Below the pieces are notes generated by a model, which saw nothing but the letters and a program-made list of their open reading frames with translations, was not told where the DNA came from and ran no database searches. A stretch of DNA of 64,000 nt from NCBI GenBank assembly GCA_020442915.1, contig JAGRJD010000007.1, positions 1 to 64,000 on the forward strand. Reading direction: 5' to 3'. Source of the stretch: Thiothrix sp. Its GTDB lineage: Bacteria; Pseudomonadota; Gammaproteobacteria; Thiotrichales; Thiotrichaceae. A program made the position numbers and the translations under genes. Positions 32,856-41,522 of this stretch are shown here, one piece after another; the stretch's first letter is position 1, and each line of letters opens with the position of its first letter.

Positions 32856-33746
32856 ATGAAACAACAAATCCGTCTCATGCTGGCACTGTCTGCCACCACA
32901 TTGCTGATCTCCGCCTGCTCTACCACACCCACCAGCCAGCCGGATAACGGCGTCATGCCCTATGGCAGCAATTATTCCGGCAATATCCCGGAAGCCGGCC
33001 CGCTGGACGGCTCATCCGCCAACGTCGCCGGTTATGTGCCGCCACAGGGTGTTCCGGCCCCGGCACCCGCAGCCTATGCCCCGACCTACGCACCGACGCC
33101 GGTACCGGTTATGGCCCAGCCGCAGCCACAACCCATGCCGGTTGCCGCAGCGCCTGCACCGGCAGCCGGCTACACCGGTTATGACAACTATACCGGCACG
33201 ACGGCGCCCGCACCGGGTAACGGTGGCTATGACAACTACGCAAACACCACACCGGATAACACGGGTAGCAGCGGCAGCGGTTATGACAACTACACCGGTG
33301 CTGCCGGCAATACCGGTTACGATCCTTCCAGCAGCTATGACAGTTATGGCCCGGTTGCCGGCAACACCGCTCCGACCTACAACACGGCCCCGCCCAGCAA
33401 CTACAGTACCCCCGGCTATGACTACAGTGCACCCGGCGGCAATACCGGAGGGGGCAGCAGCTATTACACGGGCGGGAGCAGCTATACCAGTGGCAGTGGC
33501 GGTTATTCCGGTGGCTCAGCCGGTGGTTCTTCCGCCGTACAGGTCTTTGCCACCGTCAGTCAGGACAAGGCCCAGCGCCTGCAGCAGGATCTGCGCTCAC
33601 AGGGACTGAATGCCGTGGTTGACCGGGTGGACGGCCTGTTCAAGGTCCGGGTTCCCTTCGGCAGTGAAAGTGAGGCACGCTCCAATCTGGCACGGGTCCG
33701 CAGCCTGTCCGGGGAAGCCGGTGCTTTCGTCACCTCACGCTCGTAA
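32856..33746 (+). CDS. SPOR-domain lipoprotein with Tyr/Gly/Pro-rich linker
   Basis: This 296-residue lipoprotein has a type II signal ending LLISAC, with the lipidated Cys at residue 21, and Ser-Thr at the next two positions. A long disordered linker (about 22-225) contains Pro-Ala/Gln-Pro stretches and several YDNYTG-like repeats (GYDNYTG, GGYDNYAN, GYDNYTGAAGN, SSYDSYG). The C-terminal SPOR domain (about 226-296) has VQVFATVSQDKAQRLQQDL and RVDGLFKVRVPFGSESEA, which in other proteins binds denuded glycan at the septum. RlpA- or DamX-like roles are possible, but no RlpA barrel is present. The AT-rich upstream gap suggests its own promoter. Confidence 0.9.
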   Translation: MKQQIRLMLALSATTLLISACSTTPTSQPDNGVMPYGSNYSGNIPEAGPLDGSSANVAGYVPPQGVPAPAPAAYAPTYAPTPVPVMAQPQPQPMPVAAAPAPAAGYTGYDNYTGTTAPAPGNGGYDNYANTTPDNTGSSGSGYDNYTGAAGNTGYDPSSSYDSYGPVAGNTAPTYNTAPPSNYSTPGYDYSAPGGNTGGGSSYYTGGSSYTSGSGGYSGGSAGGSSAVQVFATVSQDKAQRLQQDLRSQGLNAVVDRVDGLFKVRVPFGSESEARSNLARVRSLSGEAGAFVTSRS

Positions 33747-33767
33747 TGATTCAATGGATTGATAGTG

Positions 33768-33801
33768 CCCGTTGTCGGTTGGTTTTCAGGCCGACAACGG
33801 G
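33768..33801 (+). terminator. Strong hairpin after the SPOR lipoprotein gene
   Basis: CCCGTTGTCGG (33768-33778) pairs perfectly with CCGACAACGGG (33791-33801) around a 12-base loop, 22 bases after the stop codon. There is no T run, so it may be a 3'-stabilising element rather than an intrinsic terminator. Confidence 0.55.
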
Positions 33802-33880
33802 TTGTGGGTAGTTACCACAGGATTCACCCGTACCGGGGGGGCGGGCGGCAGAACCGGTTTCGGAAAGCCCCGCAACCGGC

Positions 33881-34141
33881 CTAGATCAGGGCATGGTGTT
33901 CGACAAAATGGTGGATTGCCCGATGTGCCCGTTCGACCTGCCGGCGATCATGCACGCCTTGCGCCTGCTCTAGGCCGCGAACCATATAGGCCAGTACCGT
34001 CTGACAGCCGCCCGGTGTTTCAGTCAGCGCCTCCGCAATGGCACAGGCCGACATCAGGTTGACATGGGCACCGGATGCCAGCACTTCAACCTCGTTTTCG
34101 TCCAGTCCACAGATGCCGACACAATCACAATAGCCCAGCAT
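33881..34141 (-). CDS. Small cysteine-rich hypothetical protein
   Basis: I do not recognise this 86-residue family. It opens MLGYCDCVGICG, a CxCxxxC cluster, with further Cys at about residues 33 and 46 (SACAIAEA, GGCQTVLAY). The second half is a His/Arg/Glu-rich helix (AHRAIHHFVEHHALI). The pattern could bind a metal or Fe-S cluster, or form disulfides if exported, but there is no signal peptide. A perfect GGAGG lies 7 bases before the ATG, so the gene is very likely real. A promoter and a terminator hairpin lie in its leader (34193-34268). Confidence 0.75.
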   Translation of the reverse strand: MLGYCDCVGICGLDENEVEVLASGAHVNLMSACAIAEALTETPGGCQTVLAYMVRGLEQAQGVHDRRQVERAHRAIHHFVEHHALI

Positions 34142-34192
34142 ATTTTCCTCCTATTACGGTTATACGATACGAATTAGAATTTGGTTATCCGT

Positions 34193-34218
34193 AAAAAAAC
34201 CCTGTTTGCAAGGGTTTT
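34193..34218 (-). terminator. Attenuator-like terminator in the leader of the Cys-rich gene
   Basis: On the minus strand AAAACCCT pairs perfectly with AGGGTTTT around a 7-base loop, and the T run totals seven. It lies only about 16 bases after the predicted start of transcription (from TATAAT at 34246-34241) and 52 bases before the ATG at 34141. No minus-strand gene ends here, so premature termination is the simplest role. Confidence 0.65.
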
Positions 34219-34240
34219 GTATCAAGGCTTTAAGCTTCGG

Positions 34241-34268
34241 ATTATACAGGAAAGATCAGGCGTAAAAA
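34241..34268 (-). promoter_or_regulatory. Promoter for the Cys-rich gene leader
   Basis: Minus-strand TATAAT (34246-34241) is an exact -10 element, with TTTTTA 16 bases upstream (34268-34263). Transcription would start near 34234 and run straight into the hairpin at 34218-34196. Confidence 0.5.
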
Positions 34269-34320
34269 GTAACAAGCAAGGTAACTACCCAGCCTTTTAA
34301 AAAATCAGCTACACCCTTGC

Positions 34321-34473
34321 CATGCCCCCGATTATCCGCCCGACAACAGAAAGCCTGATGCAGCTGAGCCATGCCCAACGGGTGGATTGGATGCTGTCGC
34401 TGTCTGACACGATGGAACAGGGCGATGGCGAGCTGGATTCTTCGACGATGGATAAACACCTATTTCACTTGTA
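34321..34473 (+). CDS. Small plus-strand ORF, doubtful
   Basis: A 50-codon frame starts MPPIIRPTTESLMQLSH and ends MDKHLFHL. It has a balanced amino-acid composition and the GC-rich third positions of neighbouring genes, unlike the surrounding AT-rich spacer. There is no ribosome site before the ATG, and I know no homologue. It may be a small acidic protein or a gene remnant. It lies in the 480-base gap between the Cys-rich gene and ppc, which otherwise holds only the leader elements on the minus strand. Confidence 0.3.
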
Positions 34474-34623
34474 GCGTAGTGTACTCGCTTAACAGGGTGT
34501 CCATCAGTGGTGGGCAGGATCACTGCGTACAGCTCACGCAAGGGTAACGGCGTATTCTGACATGGCCCGACAGCGGGGCTTTGCGGCATAATGAGCCCAT
34601 CCACCACCATCAGGAGCCCTGTC

Positions 34624-37455
34624 ATGAACACCGATCTTCTCCCTGCCACCCCTTATGACCCGGCCAATCTCAGGAGCCTGGAGGAGCGGGTGCGTGAAGT
34701 GGGTGAGCTGCTGGGAGAGATGCTGCGTGAGCAGGAGGGTGAAACCCTGTATCAGGCGGTGGAAAAACTGCGCCGTGGCTATATCCAGCTGCGCCAGACT
34801 GAAGATGCCGCACTCAGGGATGCGCTGATGCAGTTCATTCTTGAACTGGATGTCCGGTTGCTGGAAAAGGTGATCCGTGCTTTCAACACCTTCTACGTGC
34901 TTTCCAATCTCGTTGAAGAGGCGTTCCGCGAGCGTGAACGGCGTACCCGGTTTGCCCGCACGGATGAAGCGCTGCTGTGGCGTGGTTCGGTGCGGCGTAC
35001 GGTGCTGGAACTGCGCGAGGCCGGTGTCGATGCGCAGGGCATGCAGTACCTGATGGAACGCCTGCGGTACATTCCGGTGTTTACCGCCCACCCGACCGAA
35101 GCCCGCCGCCGTACCCTGATGGACCTGCAGCGACGCCTGTTTCTGGTCCTCAGTGCGCTGGAATCCGGCTCGCCGGGTGAGGCGGAGGGCAGGGAGCTGC
35201 GCCACAGCCTCAGGAGCCTGATCCAGATGTTGTGGCGTACCAACGAGGTGCGTACCCGCAAACCCACGGTGGAAGACGAAGTCCTGTATGGCCTGTATTA
35301 TTTCCGGGAAAGCCTGTTTGAAGCCATTCCGCTGCTGTACCGCTATTTCGAGCGTGCCCTGCGTCATGCCTATGGTCCTGAAGTGATTCAGGTGCCGAGC
35401 TTTCTGCGCTTTGGCTCCTGGATCGGCGGTGACCGGGACGGTAACCCGTTTGTCACCGCTGACGTGACCCGCAAGGCGATCCGCCTGGGGATGGTGGAGG
35501 CGTTGTATGAATACCTGCGCCGGGTTGACAGTCTGCGCAACCTGTTGTCCCATTCCACCGAATTCATCACCCCGTCTGCCGAATTCAGTGCCTACCTGGA
35601 TGCGCTCAACACCCGCATGGGCAACCGCCTGCTGGCCCGGCGCAGTGATCCGCTGCTGGAAGAGCCTTACCGGCGCCTGCTCACCATCATGCGCCAGCGC
35701 CTGAAGCTGACCCTGGAAACTGCCCGGGCTCGCCTGCATCACGAACGCACGCTGCTGCCCGCCGATGCCTATACTGATGCGGGCGGTTTTCTGCATGAGC
35801 TGCAGCTGATCAGTGCATCACTGCGCAGTCATCATGACGATGGGGTGGCCGGGGGCGAACTTCAGGACCTGATCCGGCTGGTGGAAACCTGTGGCTTCGG
35901 TCTTTACCAGCTTGATATCCGTCAGGAATCCACGGTGCACAGTGAAACCGTGGCGGAAATTCTGGGGCTGGCCGGGTTGTGTCCTGATTATCTGGCGCTG
36001 CCGGAAGCCGAGCGCCTGGTACTGCTGGGTGAATGGCTGTTGCGCCCGCGCCTGCCGATACCGCAGCGTCCGCTGCTGACTGAGCGCAGTGCCCAGACCC
36101 TGGAAGTGTTCGACAGCATGCTGGAAATGCGTCTCGAGGCCGGGCCGGCTATCTTCGGCAGCTACGTCATCTCCATGACCCATCAGGCCAGCCATGTGCT
36201 GGAGGTGTTGCTGCTGGCCAAAATGGCCGGACTGGTCGGCTATACACCGGAGCAAGAGCTGAATTGCCATATCCGGGTTGCACCGCTGTTTGAAACCATC
36301 GAGGACCTGCGCCATATCGCTTCGGTGCTGAACACCCTGCTGGAGCATACGACCTATCGCGCCCTGCTGCAGGCTTCCGGCAACCTGCAGGAAGTCATGC
36401 TCGGCTACTCCGACTCCTGCAAGGATGGCGGCATTCTGGCTTCCAGCTGGAACCTGTACAATGCCCAGAAAGAGGTCATTGCCATCACCCGCAGGGCCGG
36501 GGTCGAGTGCCGGCTGTTTCACGGGCGGGGCGGTACCGTCGGGCGCGGAGGTGGTCCCACGCATGAGGCCATTGTGGCCCAGCCCCCCGATACCGTGCAC
36601 GGGCAGATCAAGTTTACCGAGCAGGGGGAGGTGCTGGCGACCAAATACAGCAATGTGGAAACGGCGGTGTATGAACTGAGTGTGGGCAGTACCGGCCTGC
36701 TGAAAGCCAGCATTGATCTGGTACTGCCGCGCCCGCCGTTCAGTGAGGATTACCTGAGTGCAATGCAGGCACTGGCCGATACCGGCGAGCACCACTACCG
36801 TGAGCTGACTGACCGCACGCCCGGCCTGATGGACTATTTCTATGAAGCCACGCCGGTGGAGGAAATCGGCCAGCTCAATATCGGCTCCCGCCCCTCACAC
36901 CGTAAACAGACCGTGCGCGACAAAGCCTCAATCCGTGCCATTCCCTGGGTATTCGGCTGGGCCCAGGCCCGTTACACCCTGCCGGGTTGGTATGGCATCG
37001 GCACTGCACTGGCGCGTTTCCAGCAGCAGCATGCCGACGGTGAGCAGCGTCTGAAAGCCATGTATGAAAACTGGCCTGCGTTCCGTTCCCTGCTCAGCAA
37101 TACCCAGATGTCACTGTTCAAGGCGGAAATGGAAATTGCCCGTGGTTATGCGGGACTGGTGCAGGATCAGGAGCAGGCCCGTCATATTTTCGGCCTGATC
37201 CGTCGTGAGTATGCACTGACGGTGCAGGAAGTGCTGCACATTAGCGGGCATCAGGCACTGATGGATGAGGCCCCGCTGCTGCAGTATTCCCTGCAGCGCC
37301 GGAACCCTTACCTGGATCCGCTCAACTACATCCAGATCACCCTGCTGCGCCGCCATGGCAACCATCTGGCCCGACACAGTGAGCCTTCACCCTGGCTGGA
37401 GCCTTTGCTGCGCACCATCAATGCCCTGGCGGCGGGATTACGCAATACGGGGTAG
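34624..37455 (+). CDS. ppc: Phosphoenolpyruvate carboxylase
   Basis: Ppc carboxylates phosphoenolpyruvate to oxaloacetate to refill the TCA cycle. The 943-residue protein has the bacterial length and conserved sites: TAHPTEARRRT with the catalytic His, the GGDRDGNPFVT loop, GYSDSCKDGG, FHGRGGTVGRGGGPTHEAI with the catalytic Arg-rich glycine loop, and the C-terminal RNPYLDPLNYIQITLLRR...NTG end that closes the active site. AGGAG lies 7 bases before the ATG at 34624; an upstream extension of 11 codons is not conserved. Its last 18 bases overlap the convergent bfd gene. Confidence 0.97.
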   Translation: MNTDLLPATPYDPANLRSLEERVREVGELLGEMLREQEGETLYQAVEKLRRGYIQLRQTEDAALRDALMQFILELDVRLLEKVIRAFNTFYVLSNLVEEAFRERERRTRFARTDEALLWRGSVRRTVLELREAGVDAQGMQYLMERLRYIPVFTAHPTEARRRTLMDLQRRLFLVLSALESGSPGEAEGRELRHSLRSLIQMLWRTNEVRTRKPTVEDEVLYGLYYFRESLFEAIPLLYRYFERALRHAYGPEVIQVPSFLRFGSWIGGDRDGNPFVTADVTRKAIRLGMVEALYEYLRRVDSLRNLLSHSTEFITPSAEFSAYLDALNTRMGNRLLARRSDPLLEEPYRRLLTIMRQRLKLTLETARARLHHERTLLPADAYTDAGGFLHELQLISASLRSHHDDGVAGGELQDLIRLVETCGFGLYQLDIRQESTVHSETVAEILGLAGLCPDYLALPEAERLVLLGEWLLRPRLPIPQRPLLTERSAQTLEVFDSMLEMRLEAGPAIFGSYVISMTHQASHVLEVLLLAKMAGLVGYTPEQELNCHIRVAPLFETIEDLRHIASVLNTLLEHTTYRALLQASGNLQEVMLGYSDSCKDGGILASSWNLYNAQKEVIAITRRAGVECRLFHGRGGTVGRGGGPTHEAIVAQPPDTVHGQIKFTEQGEVLATKYSNVETAVYELSVGSTGLLKASIDLVLPRPPFSEDYLSAMQALADTGEHHYRELTDRTPGLMDYFYEATPVEEIGQLNIGSRPSHRKQTVRDKASIRAIPWVFGWAQARYTLPGWYGIGTALARFQQQHADGEQRLKAMYENWPAFRSLLSNTQMSLFKAEMEIARGYAGLVQDQEQARHIFGLIRREYALTVQEVLHISGHQALMDEAPLLQYSLQRRNPYLDPLNYIQITLLRRHGNHLARHSEPSPWLEPLLRTINALAAGLRNTG

Positions 37456-37671
37456 GGCGGTATCAAGCGGGAAAAACAGCCCCATCAGTGCGTCCGGTGC
37501 CGCTGCTGTATGACGGGCCTTGTCTATTTCTTCCATGACATGCGGTTCACAGCAGCCGCAGCAGGTGCCGGCTTTCAGCTGCTGCTGAATGGCTTCCAGC
37601 GAGTCATGTCCGTCCTGTACGGCTTTCCGGATGGCTTTGTCGGTTACGGAATGGCAGATGCAGATATACAT
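37438..37671 (-). CDS. bfd: Bacterioferritin-associated ferredoxin
   Basis: Bfd is a small [2Fe-2S] protein that reduces bacterioferritin to release stored iron. The 77-residue protein starts MYICICHSVTDKAIRKAV and carries the Cys pattern CIC near the start and AGTCCGCCEPHV near residue 36, matching the Fer2_BFD ligands. The ATG at 37671 lies directly before the conserved core; 18 upstream codons are rejected. A Fur-like box lies 17-31 bases upstream, which fits iron-repressed expression. It converges with ppc and overlaps its end by 18 bases. No bacterioferritin gene is nearby. Confidence 0.93.
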   Translation of the reverse strand: MYICICHSVTDKAIRKAVQDGHDSLEAIQQQLKAGTCCGCCEPHVMEEIDKARHTAAAPDALMGLFFPLDTALPRIA

Positions 37672-37687
37672 GGATGCTACACTCAAA

Positions 37688-37702
37688 CAAGAATCATTCT
37701 CA
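37688..37702. promoter_or_regulatory. Fur box upstream of bfd
   Basis: On the minus strand TGAGAATGATTCTTG matches the 7-1-7 Fur motif TGATAATNATTATCA at most positions. It sits just before bfd, and an iron transporter lies next door, which fits Fur control. Confidence 0.7.
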
Positions 37703-37800
37703 ATATTGAAATGGTAATAGACCATTGTGGCAAATGCAAGTGATTCTTGATCAGCGGCAACTATCGGAAGAGCAGCCGGTCGTTATGGCAACCGCAGGCC

Positions 37801-38844
37801 TCATTCTCTGGGCAGGATCACCCGGTGTTGCATGTCCAGTTCAAAACACGCACTTTCTCCGACCTGACGGGCCTGATGACTGGGTGCCAGTGCCAGAATC
37901 CGGCTGCCATCGTCCAGGGCCAGGGTATAGAGGTATTCGGCGCCCCGGAACACGCGGGCGACGATACTGGCTTTGCGCGCTGCCTCTTCCACCAGTTTCA
38001 GGTCATCCGGACGGATCAGGACATCCACAACCGATGCCGGCGGGCAATGTGCCGGTACCTGACCCCGGACCGGCCCCAGCAGTGTGCTGACAGTATCCGG
38101 ATTGATGACGGTACCGGCCAGCAGGCTGCCCTGACCGATAAAGCCGGCTACAAAACGGTTGTGCGGCCTGTGGTACAGATTGTAGCCCGTATCCCACTGC
38201 TGCAGTTGCCCGGCCCGTAGCACCCCGATTTCATCCGCCATTGCGAAGGCTTCCTGCTGGTCATGCGTCACCAGCAGCGCGGTGGTTCCTTCCGCCTTCA
38301 GGATATCGCGTACCTCACGCGCCAGCATTTCACGCAGCTCCACATCCTGACTACCGAAGGGTTCGTCCAGCAGCAGCAGGCGCGGGCGGGGTGCCAGCGC
38401 GCGGGCCAGGGCGATGCGCTGCTGCTGTCCGCCGGAAAGCTCGTGCGGGAAACGTTTTTCGTAACCCGGCAGGTTCACCAGCTCCAGCAGTTCCGCCACC
38501 CGCCGCGCCTTGTCCCTGCCGGTGTGTTTGCGTATGCCGAAAGCAATGTTCCTGGCAATGTTCAGGTGCGGGAACAGCGCATAATCCTGAAACACCATGC
38601 CGATATTGCGCTGTTCCGGCGGCAGGTGTGCACCGGGAGCACTGATCGCCTGCCCGCTGAGGGTGATGACACCCTGCGTAACCGGCTCGAAACCGGCGAT
38701 GGCGCGCAGCAGCGTGGTCTTGCCGCAGCCGCTGGGGCCAAGCAGGCAGCCGATCCGTCCGTCATTCAGGCTCAGACTGACAGTGTGCACGACCGTGTGC
38801 CGGTCGTAGGCGATGTGGATGTCTTGCAGAACCAGTGTGTTCAT
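37801..38844 (-). CDS. fbpC: Ferric iron ABC transporter ATPase (FbpC type)
   Basis: This is the ATPase of a periplasmic-binding-protein-dependent ferric importer. The 347-residue protein has Walker A GPSGCGKTTLLRAIAGFE, the FQDYALFPHLNIARNIAFG Q-loop region, signature LSGGQQQRIALARALAP and Walker B LLLLDEPFGSQDVELR, where Asp/Ser replace the more common Ser-Ala-Leu. A C-terminal TOBE-like regulatory domain (about residues 235-347) includes GPVRGQVP, VLIRPDDLKLV and ARVFRGAEYLYTLALDDG. It overlaps the permease gene by four bases. The 'fbp' naming rests on the permease and binding protein. Confidence 0.92.
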   Translation of the reverse strand: MNTLVLQDIHIAYDRHTVVHTVSLSLNDGRIGCLLGPSGCGKTTLLRAIAGFEPVTQGVITLSGQAISAPGAHLPPEQRNIGMVFQDYALFPHLNIARNIAFGIRKHTGRDKARRVAELLELVNLPGYEKRFPHELSGGQQQRIALARALAPRPRLLLLDEPFGSQDVELREMLAREVRDILKAEGTTALLVTHDQQEAFAMADEIGVLRAGQLQQWDTGYNLYHRPHNRFVAGFIGQGSLLAGTVINPDTVSTLLGPVRGQVPAHCPPASVVDVLIRPDDLKLVEEAARKASIVARVFRGAEYLYTLALDDGSRILALAPSHQARQVGESACFELDMQHRVILPRE

Positions 38845-40481
38845 GGCTGTTCCCCCGCCCTTGATTTCCCGATCGACCGGCTGAGCAGTATTACCGGAAT
38901 AATCCCCGCCGCCACGATCATCAGTGCCGGCAGCCCCGCATCCGCCAGCCGCTCATCCGAGGCCAGTTCATACGCCCGCACGGCCAGGGTGTTGAAGTTG
39001 AACGGGCGCAGGATCAGGGTGGCGGGCAGTTCCTTCAGCACATCGACGAACACCAGCAGCAGGGCGGTCAGCAGTGTGCCTTTCATCAGCGGCAGGTGCA
39101 GGGTGCGCAGCACGCCGAAGGCGTTCAGGCCCAGCGAGCGTCCGGCGTTATCCACGGTCGGCCTGATCTTGCCCAGTCCTGCTTCCACGGTCTGCAGCGA
39201 CACCGCCAGAAAACGCACATTGTAGGCGAACAGCAGGGTGAACAGGGTGCCGCTCAGCAGCAGGCCGACGCGGGCGTCGAACCAGCGCCTGCTGAAGTGA
39301 TTGAGCTGTGTATCGGCCCATGCAAACGGGATCAGCACGCCGATGGCGATCACTGTGCCGGGAATCGCGTAACCCATCGCGGCGATGCGCGCGCTCAGGT
39401 TCACCAGCGGGTCATTGCGCACGCGCTTGCCATAGCCCAGCACCAGCGCCAGCAGCAGGGCGAACAACGCCGCCAGCCCGGCCAGCAGCAGGCTGTTGCC
39501 GGCCAGTTGCAGGAAGTCGCGGTTCAGCCCCTCTGCTGCCGTGCTCAGGCTCCAGTACAGCAGTTGCCCGACCGGAACCACGAAACCCAGCAGCAGCGGC
39601 AGGGTGCAGGCCAGCACCGCCGCGACCGCCTGCCCGCCGCGCAACCGATGACGCGGCAGGCGCGAATATTTGCTGGAGGTATGGTGGTAACGCGCCCGGC
39701 GCCGCGACCCGCGTTCCAGCAGGATCAGCACGAACACAAAGCCCAGCAGCAGCGCGGCCAGCTGCGAAGCCGCCGCATGATCGCCCAGGCCGAACCAGGT
39801 GCGGAAAATGCCGGTGGTGAAGGTGGTGACGCCGAAATACTGCACCGTGCCGAAATCGGCCAGCGTTTCCATCAGCGCCAGCGACAGGCCGGTGATGATG
39901 GCGGGGCGCGCCAGCGGCAGGGCGACCTGAAAAAAACTTTGCCAGGGGTTGCAACCCAGCGTGCGGCTCACTTCCAGCACGCAGATCGACTGCTCCAGAA
40001 ACGCTGCCCGCGCCAGTAGGTAGACATACGGAAACAACACCAGCGACAGCATCAGGATCGCCCCGCCCGGTGAACGCACATTGGGGAACCAGTAATCGCC
40101 ATAGCCCCAGCCGGTCGCTGCGCGCAGCAGGCTTTGCAGCGGCCCGGAAAAATCCAGCATGCCGGTATACGTGTAGGCGATGATGTAGGCGGGCATCGCC
40201 AGCGGCAGCAGCAGCGCCCATTCAAACAGGCGTTGCCCCGGAAAGCGGCACATGCTGTTCAGCCACGCCGCCGGCAGGCCCAGCAACAGCACACCAAAGC
40301 CGACGCCCAGCACCAGTAGTACCGTGTTGTACAGGTAATCCGGCAGCACGGTCTGTGCCAGATGCCGCCAGACTTCCGGTGCGGGTACAAAGACATAGCC
40401 GAACACCGCCAGAATGGGCAGGGCAGTAAGCAGCGCCATGCCGATGAGCACGGCGTGCCACAGGACGGGTCTTATTTCCAA
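38841..40481 (-). CDS. fbpB: Ferric iron ABC transporter permease (FbpB type)
   Basis: This 546-residue inner-membrane permease is a fused two-domain type with about 12 helices. Two EAA-type loops contact the ATPase, one in each half (LEVSRTLGCNPWQSFFQVALPLARPAI and NAGRSLGLNAFGVLRTLHLPLMKGTLL). SfuB/FbpB permeases share this duplicated layout. The start is a TTG at 40481 that overlaps the binding-protein stop by ten bases, with AAGG four bases upstream; the first internal ATG would remove part of helix 1. The overlap suggests coupled translation after fbpA. Confidence 0.93.
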   Translation of the reverse strand: MEIRPVLWHAVLIGMALLTALPILAVFGYVFVPAPEVWRHLAQTVLPDYLYNTVLLVLGVGFGVLLLGLPAAWLNSMCRFPGQRLFEWALLLPLAMPAYIIAYTYTGMLDFSGPLQSLLRAATGWGYGDYWFPNVRSPGGAILMLSLVLFPYVYLLARAAFLEQSICVLEVSRTLGCNPWQSFFQVALPLARPAIITGLSLALMETLADFGTVQYFGVTTFTTGIFRTWFGLGDHAAASQLAALLLGFVFVLILLERGSRRRARYHHTSSKYSRLPRHRLRGGQAVAAVLACTLPLLLGFVVPVGQLLYWSLSTAAEGLNRDFLQLAGNSLLLAGLAALFALLLALVLGYGKRVRNDPLVNLSARIAAMGYAIPGTVIAIGVLIPFAWADTQLNHFSRRWFDARVGLLLSGTLFTLLFAYNVRFLAVSLQTVEAGLGKIRPTVDNAGRSLGLNAFGVLRTLHLPLMKGTLLTALLLVFVDVLKELPATLILRPFNFNTLAVRAYELASDERLADAGLPALMIVAAGIIPVILLSRSIGKSRAGEQP

Positions 40482-41482
40482 GCAGCCTTGTCCATGATCA
40501 TCACCGCTTCAGCATTGTTTCTGCCGAGTTCGGACAGGTTCAGGCTGTCGGCCTTGAATTCACCCCAGCCTTTGAGGCGCTCGCCCGGCTCCACACCGGG
40601 TTTGACCGGGTATTCCTGATTGGCTTCGGCATACCAGTGCTGGGCTTCATCACTGACCAGAAATTCCAGCAGTTTGACGGCGTTGTCCCTGTGTTGTGCG
40701 GCTTTGGTGACGGCGGCACCACTGATATTGAGGTGGGTACCGCGATCGTCCTGGTTCGGCCAGAAAATGGCGACTTTTTCCGCTGCCGCCTTTTCAGCGG
40801 CGTCATTGCCCGCCAGCATCTGCCCGTAGTAGTAGGTGTTGGCAATGGCGAGATCGCACACACCAGCCGCCGCCGCCTTGATCTGGTCGCGGTCGCCACC
40901 TTCCGGCGGGCGGGCGAAGTTTTTGACGAAACCGTCCGCCCAGGCCTGTGCTTTTTCCGCACCGTCGGCGGCGATCATGGAGCCGAGCAGGGACTGGTTG
41001 TAGATATTGTCGGAAGAACGCACGCAGATGCGGCCTTTCCATTTCGGGTCGGCGAGGGCTTCATAGGTGGACAGTTCCTCCGGCTGCACCTTGCCCTTGA
41101 CATAAAAAATCGGGCGCGCGCGCGCGGTGAGGCCGAACCACTGCCCGCCGGGGTCGCGCAGGTGGGCCGGGATGTCTTGTTGCAGCGTTTCCGATTCCAC
41201 CGGCTGGGTCAGCCCCATGTCCATGGCGCGATACAGGCGTCCGGCATCGGCGGTCATCAGCAGGTCGGCGGGCGTGTTTTCCCCCTCCAGCCGCAGGCGT
41301 TCCAGCAGGGCGTCATCCTTGCCGGTGACGAGGTTGACGGTGATGCCTGTCTGTGCGGTGAAGGTATCGAACAACGGCTTGATGAGCTGTTCCTTGCGGG
41401 CGGAATAGACGTTGACTTCATTGGCGAAAGCGGAAGCACTGAGGCTGCCGATCAATAGTGCCAGGACAATTTTCGCGGACAT
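40472..41482 (-). CDS. fbpA: Ferric iron-binding periplasmic protein (FbpA/FutA type)
   Basis: This is the periplasmic receptor for ferric iron. The 336-residue precursor has a signal peptide (MSAKIVLALLIGSLSASAFA, cleavage after about residue 20). The mature protein starts NEVNVYSARKEQLIKPLFDTF, the typical FutA/FbpA opening with the first iron-ligand Tyr, and carries the adjacent tyrosines of AIANTYYYGQM, which act as iron ligands in the family. Twenty-nine further codons upstream are rejected. A Fur-like sequence lies about 26-40 bases before the ATG. It is the first gene of fbpABC, so iron limitation should induce all three. Confidence 0.94.
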   Translation of the reverse strand: MSAKIVLALLIGSLSASAFANEVNVYSARKEQLIKPLFDTFTAQTGITVNLVTGKDDALLERLRLEGENTPADLLMTADAGRLYRAMDMGLTQPVESETLQQDIPAHLRDPGGQWFGLTARARPIFYVKGKVQPEELSTYEALADPKWKGRICVRSSDNIYNQSLLGSMIAADGAEKAQAWADGFVKNFARPPEGGDRDQIKAAAAGVCDLAIANTYYYGQMLAGNDAAEKAAAEKVAIFWPNQDDRGTHLNISGAAVTKAAQHRDNAVKLLEFLVSDEAQHWYAEANQEYPVKPGVEPGERLKGWGEFKADSLNLSELGRNNAEAVMIMDKAAWK

Positions 41483-41507
41483 GGGGGGCCTATATCGATA
41501 ATGTAAA

Positions 41508-41522
41508 CAAGAATTGTTCTTA
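41508..41522. promoter_or_regulatory. Probable Fur box upstream of fbpA
   Basis: CAAGAATTGTTCTTA, followed by TTATC, is a partly palindromic AT-rich site (AAGAA/TTCTT) resembling the Fur box before bfd. The match to the 7-1-7 consensus is weaker than at bfd, but the position before a ferric importer supports it. Confidence 0.5.

Noticed and set aside
34256-34459. 67-codon minus-strand frame ending near the hairpin at 34218
   Set aside because: It has a GTG start without a ribosome site, a basic low-quality composition, and a promoter between its end and the hairpin. The hairpin is better explained as part of the downstream gene's leader.
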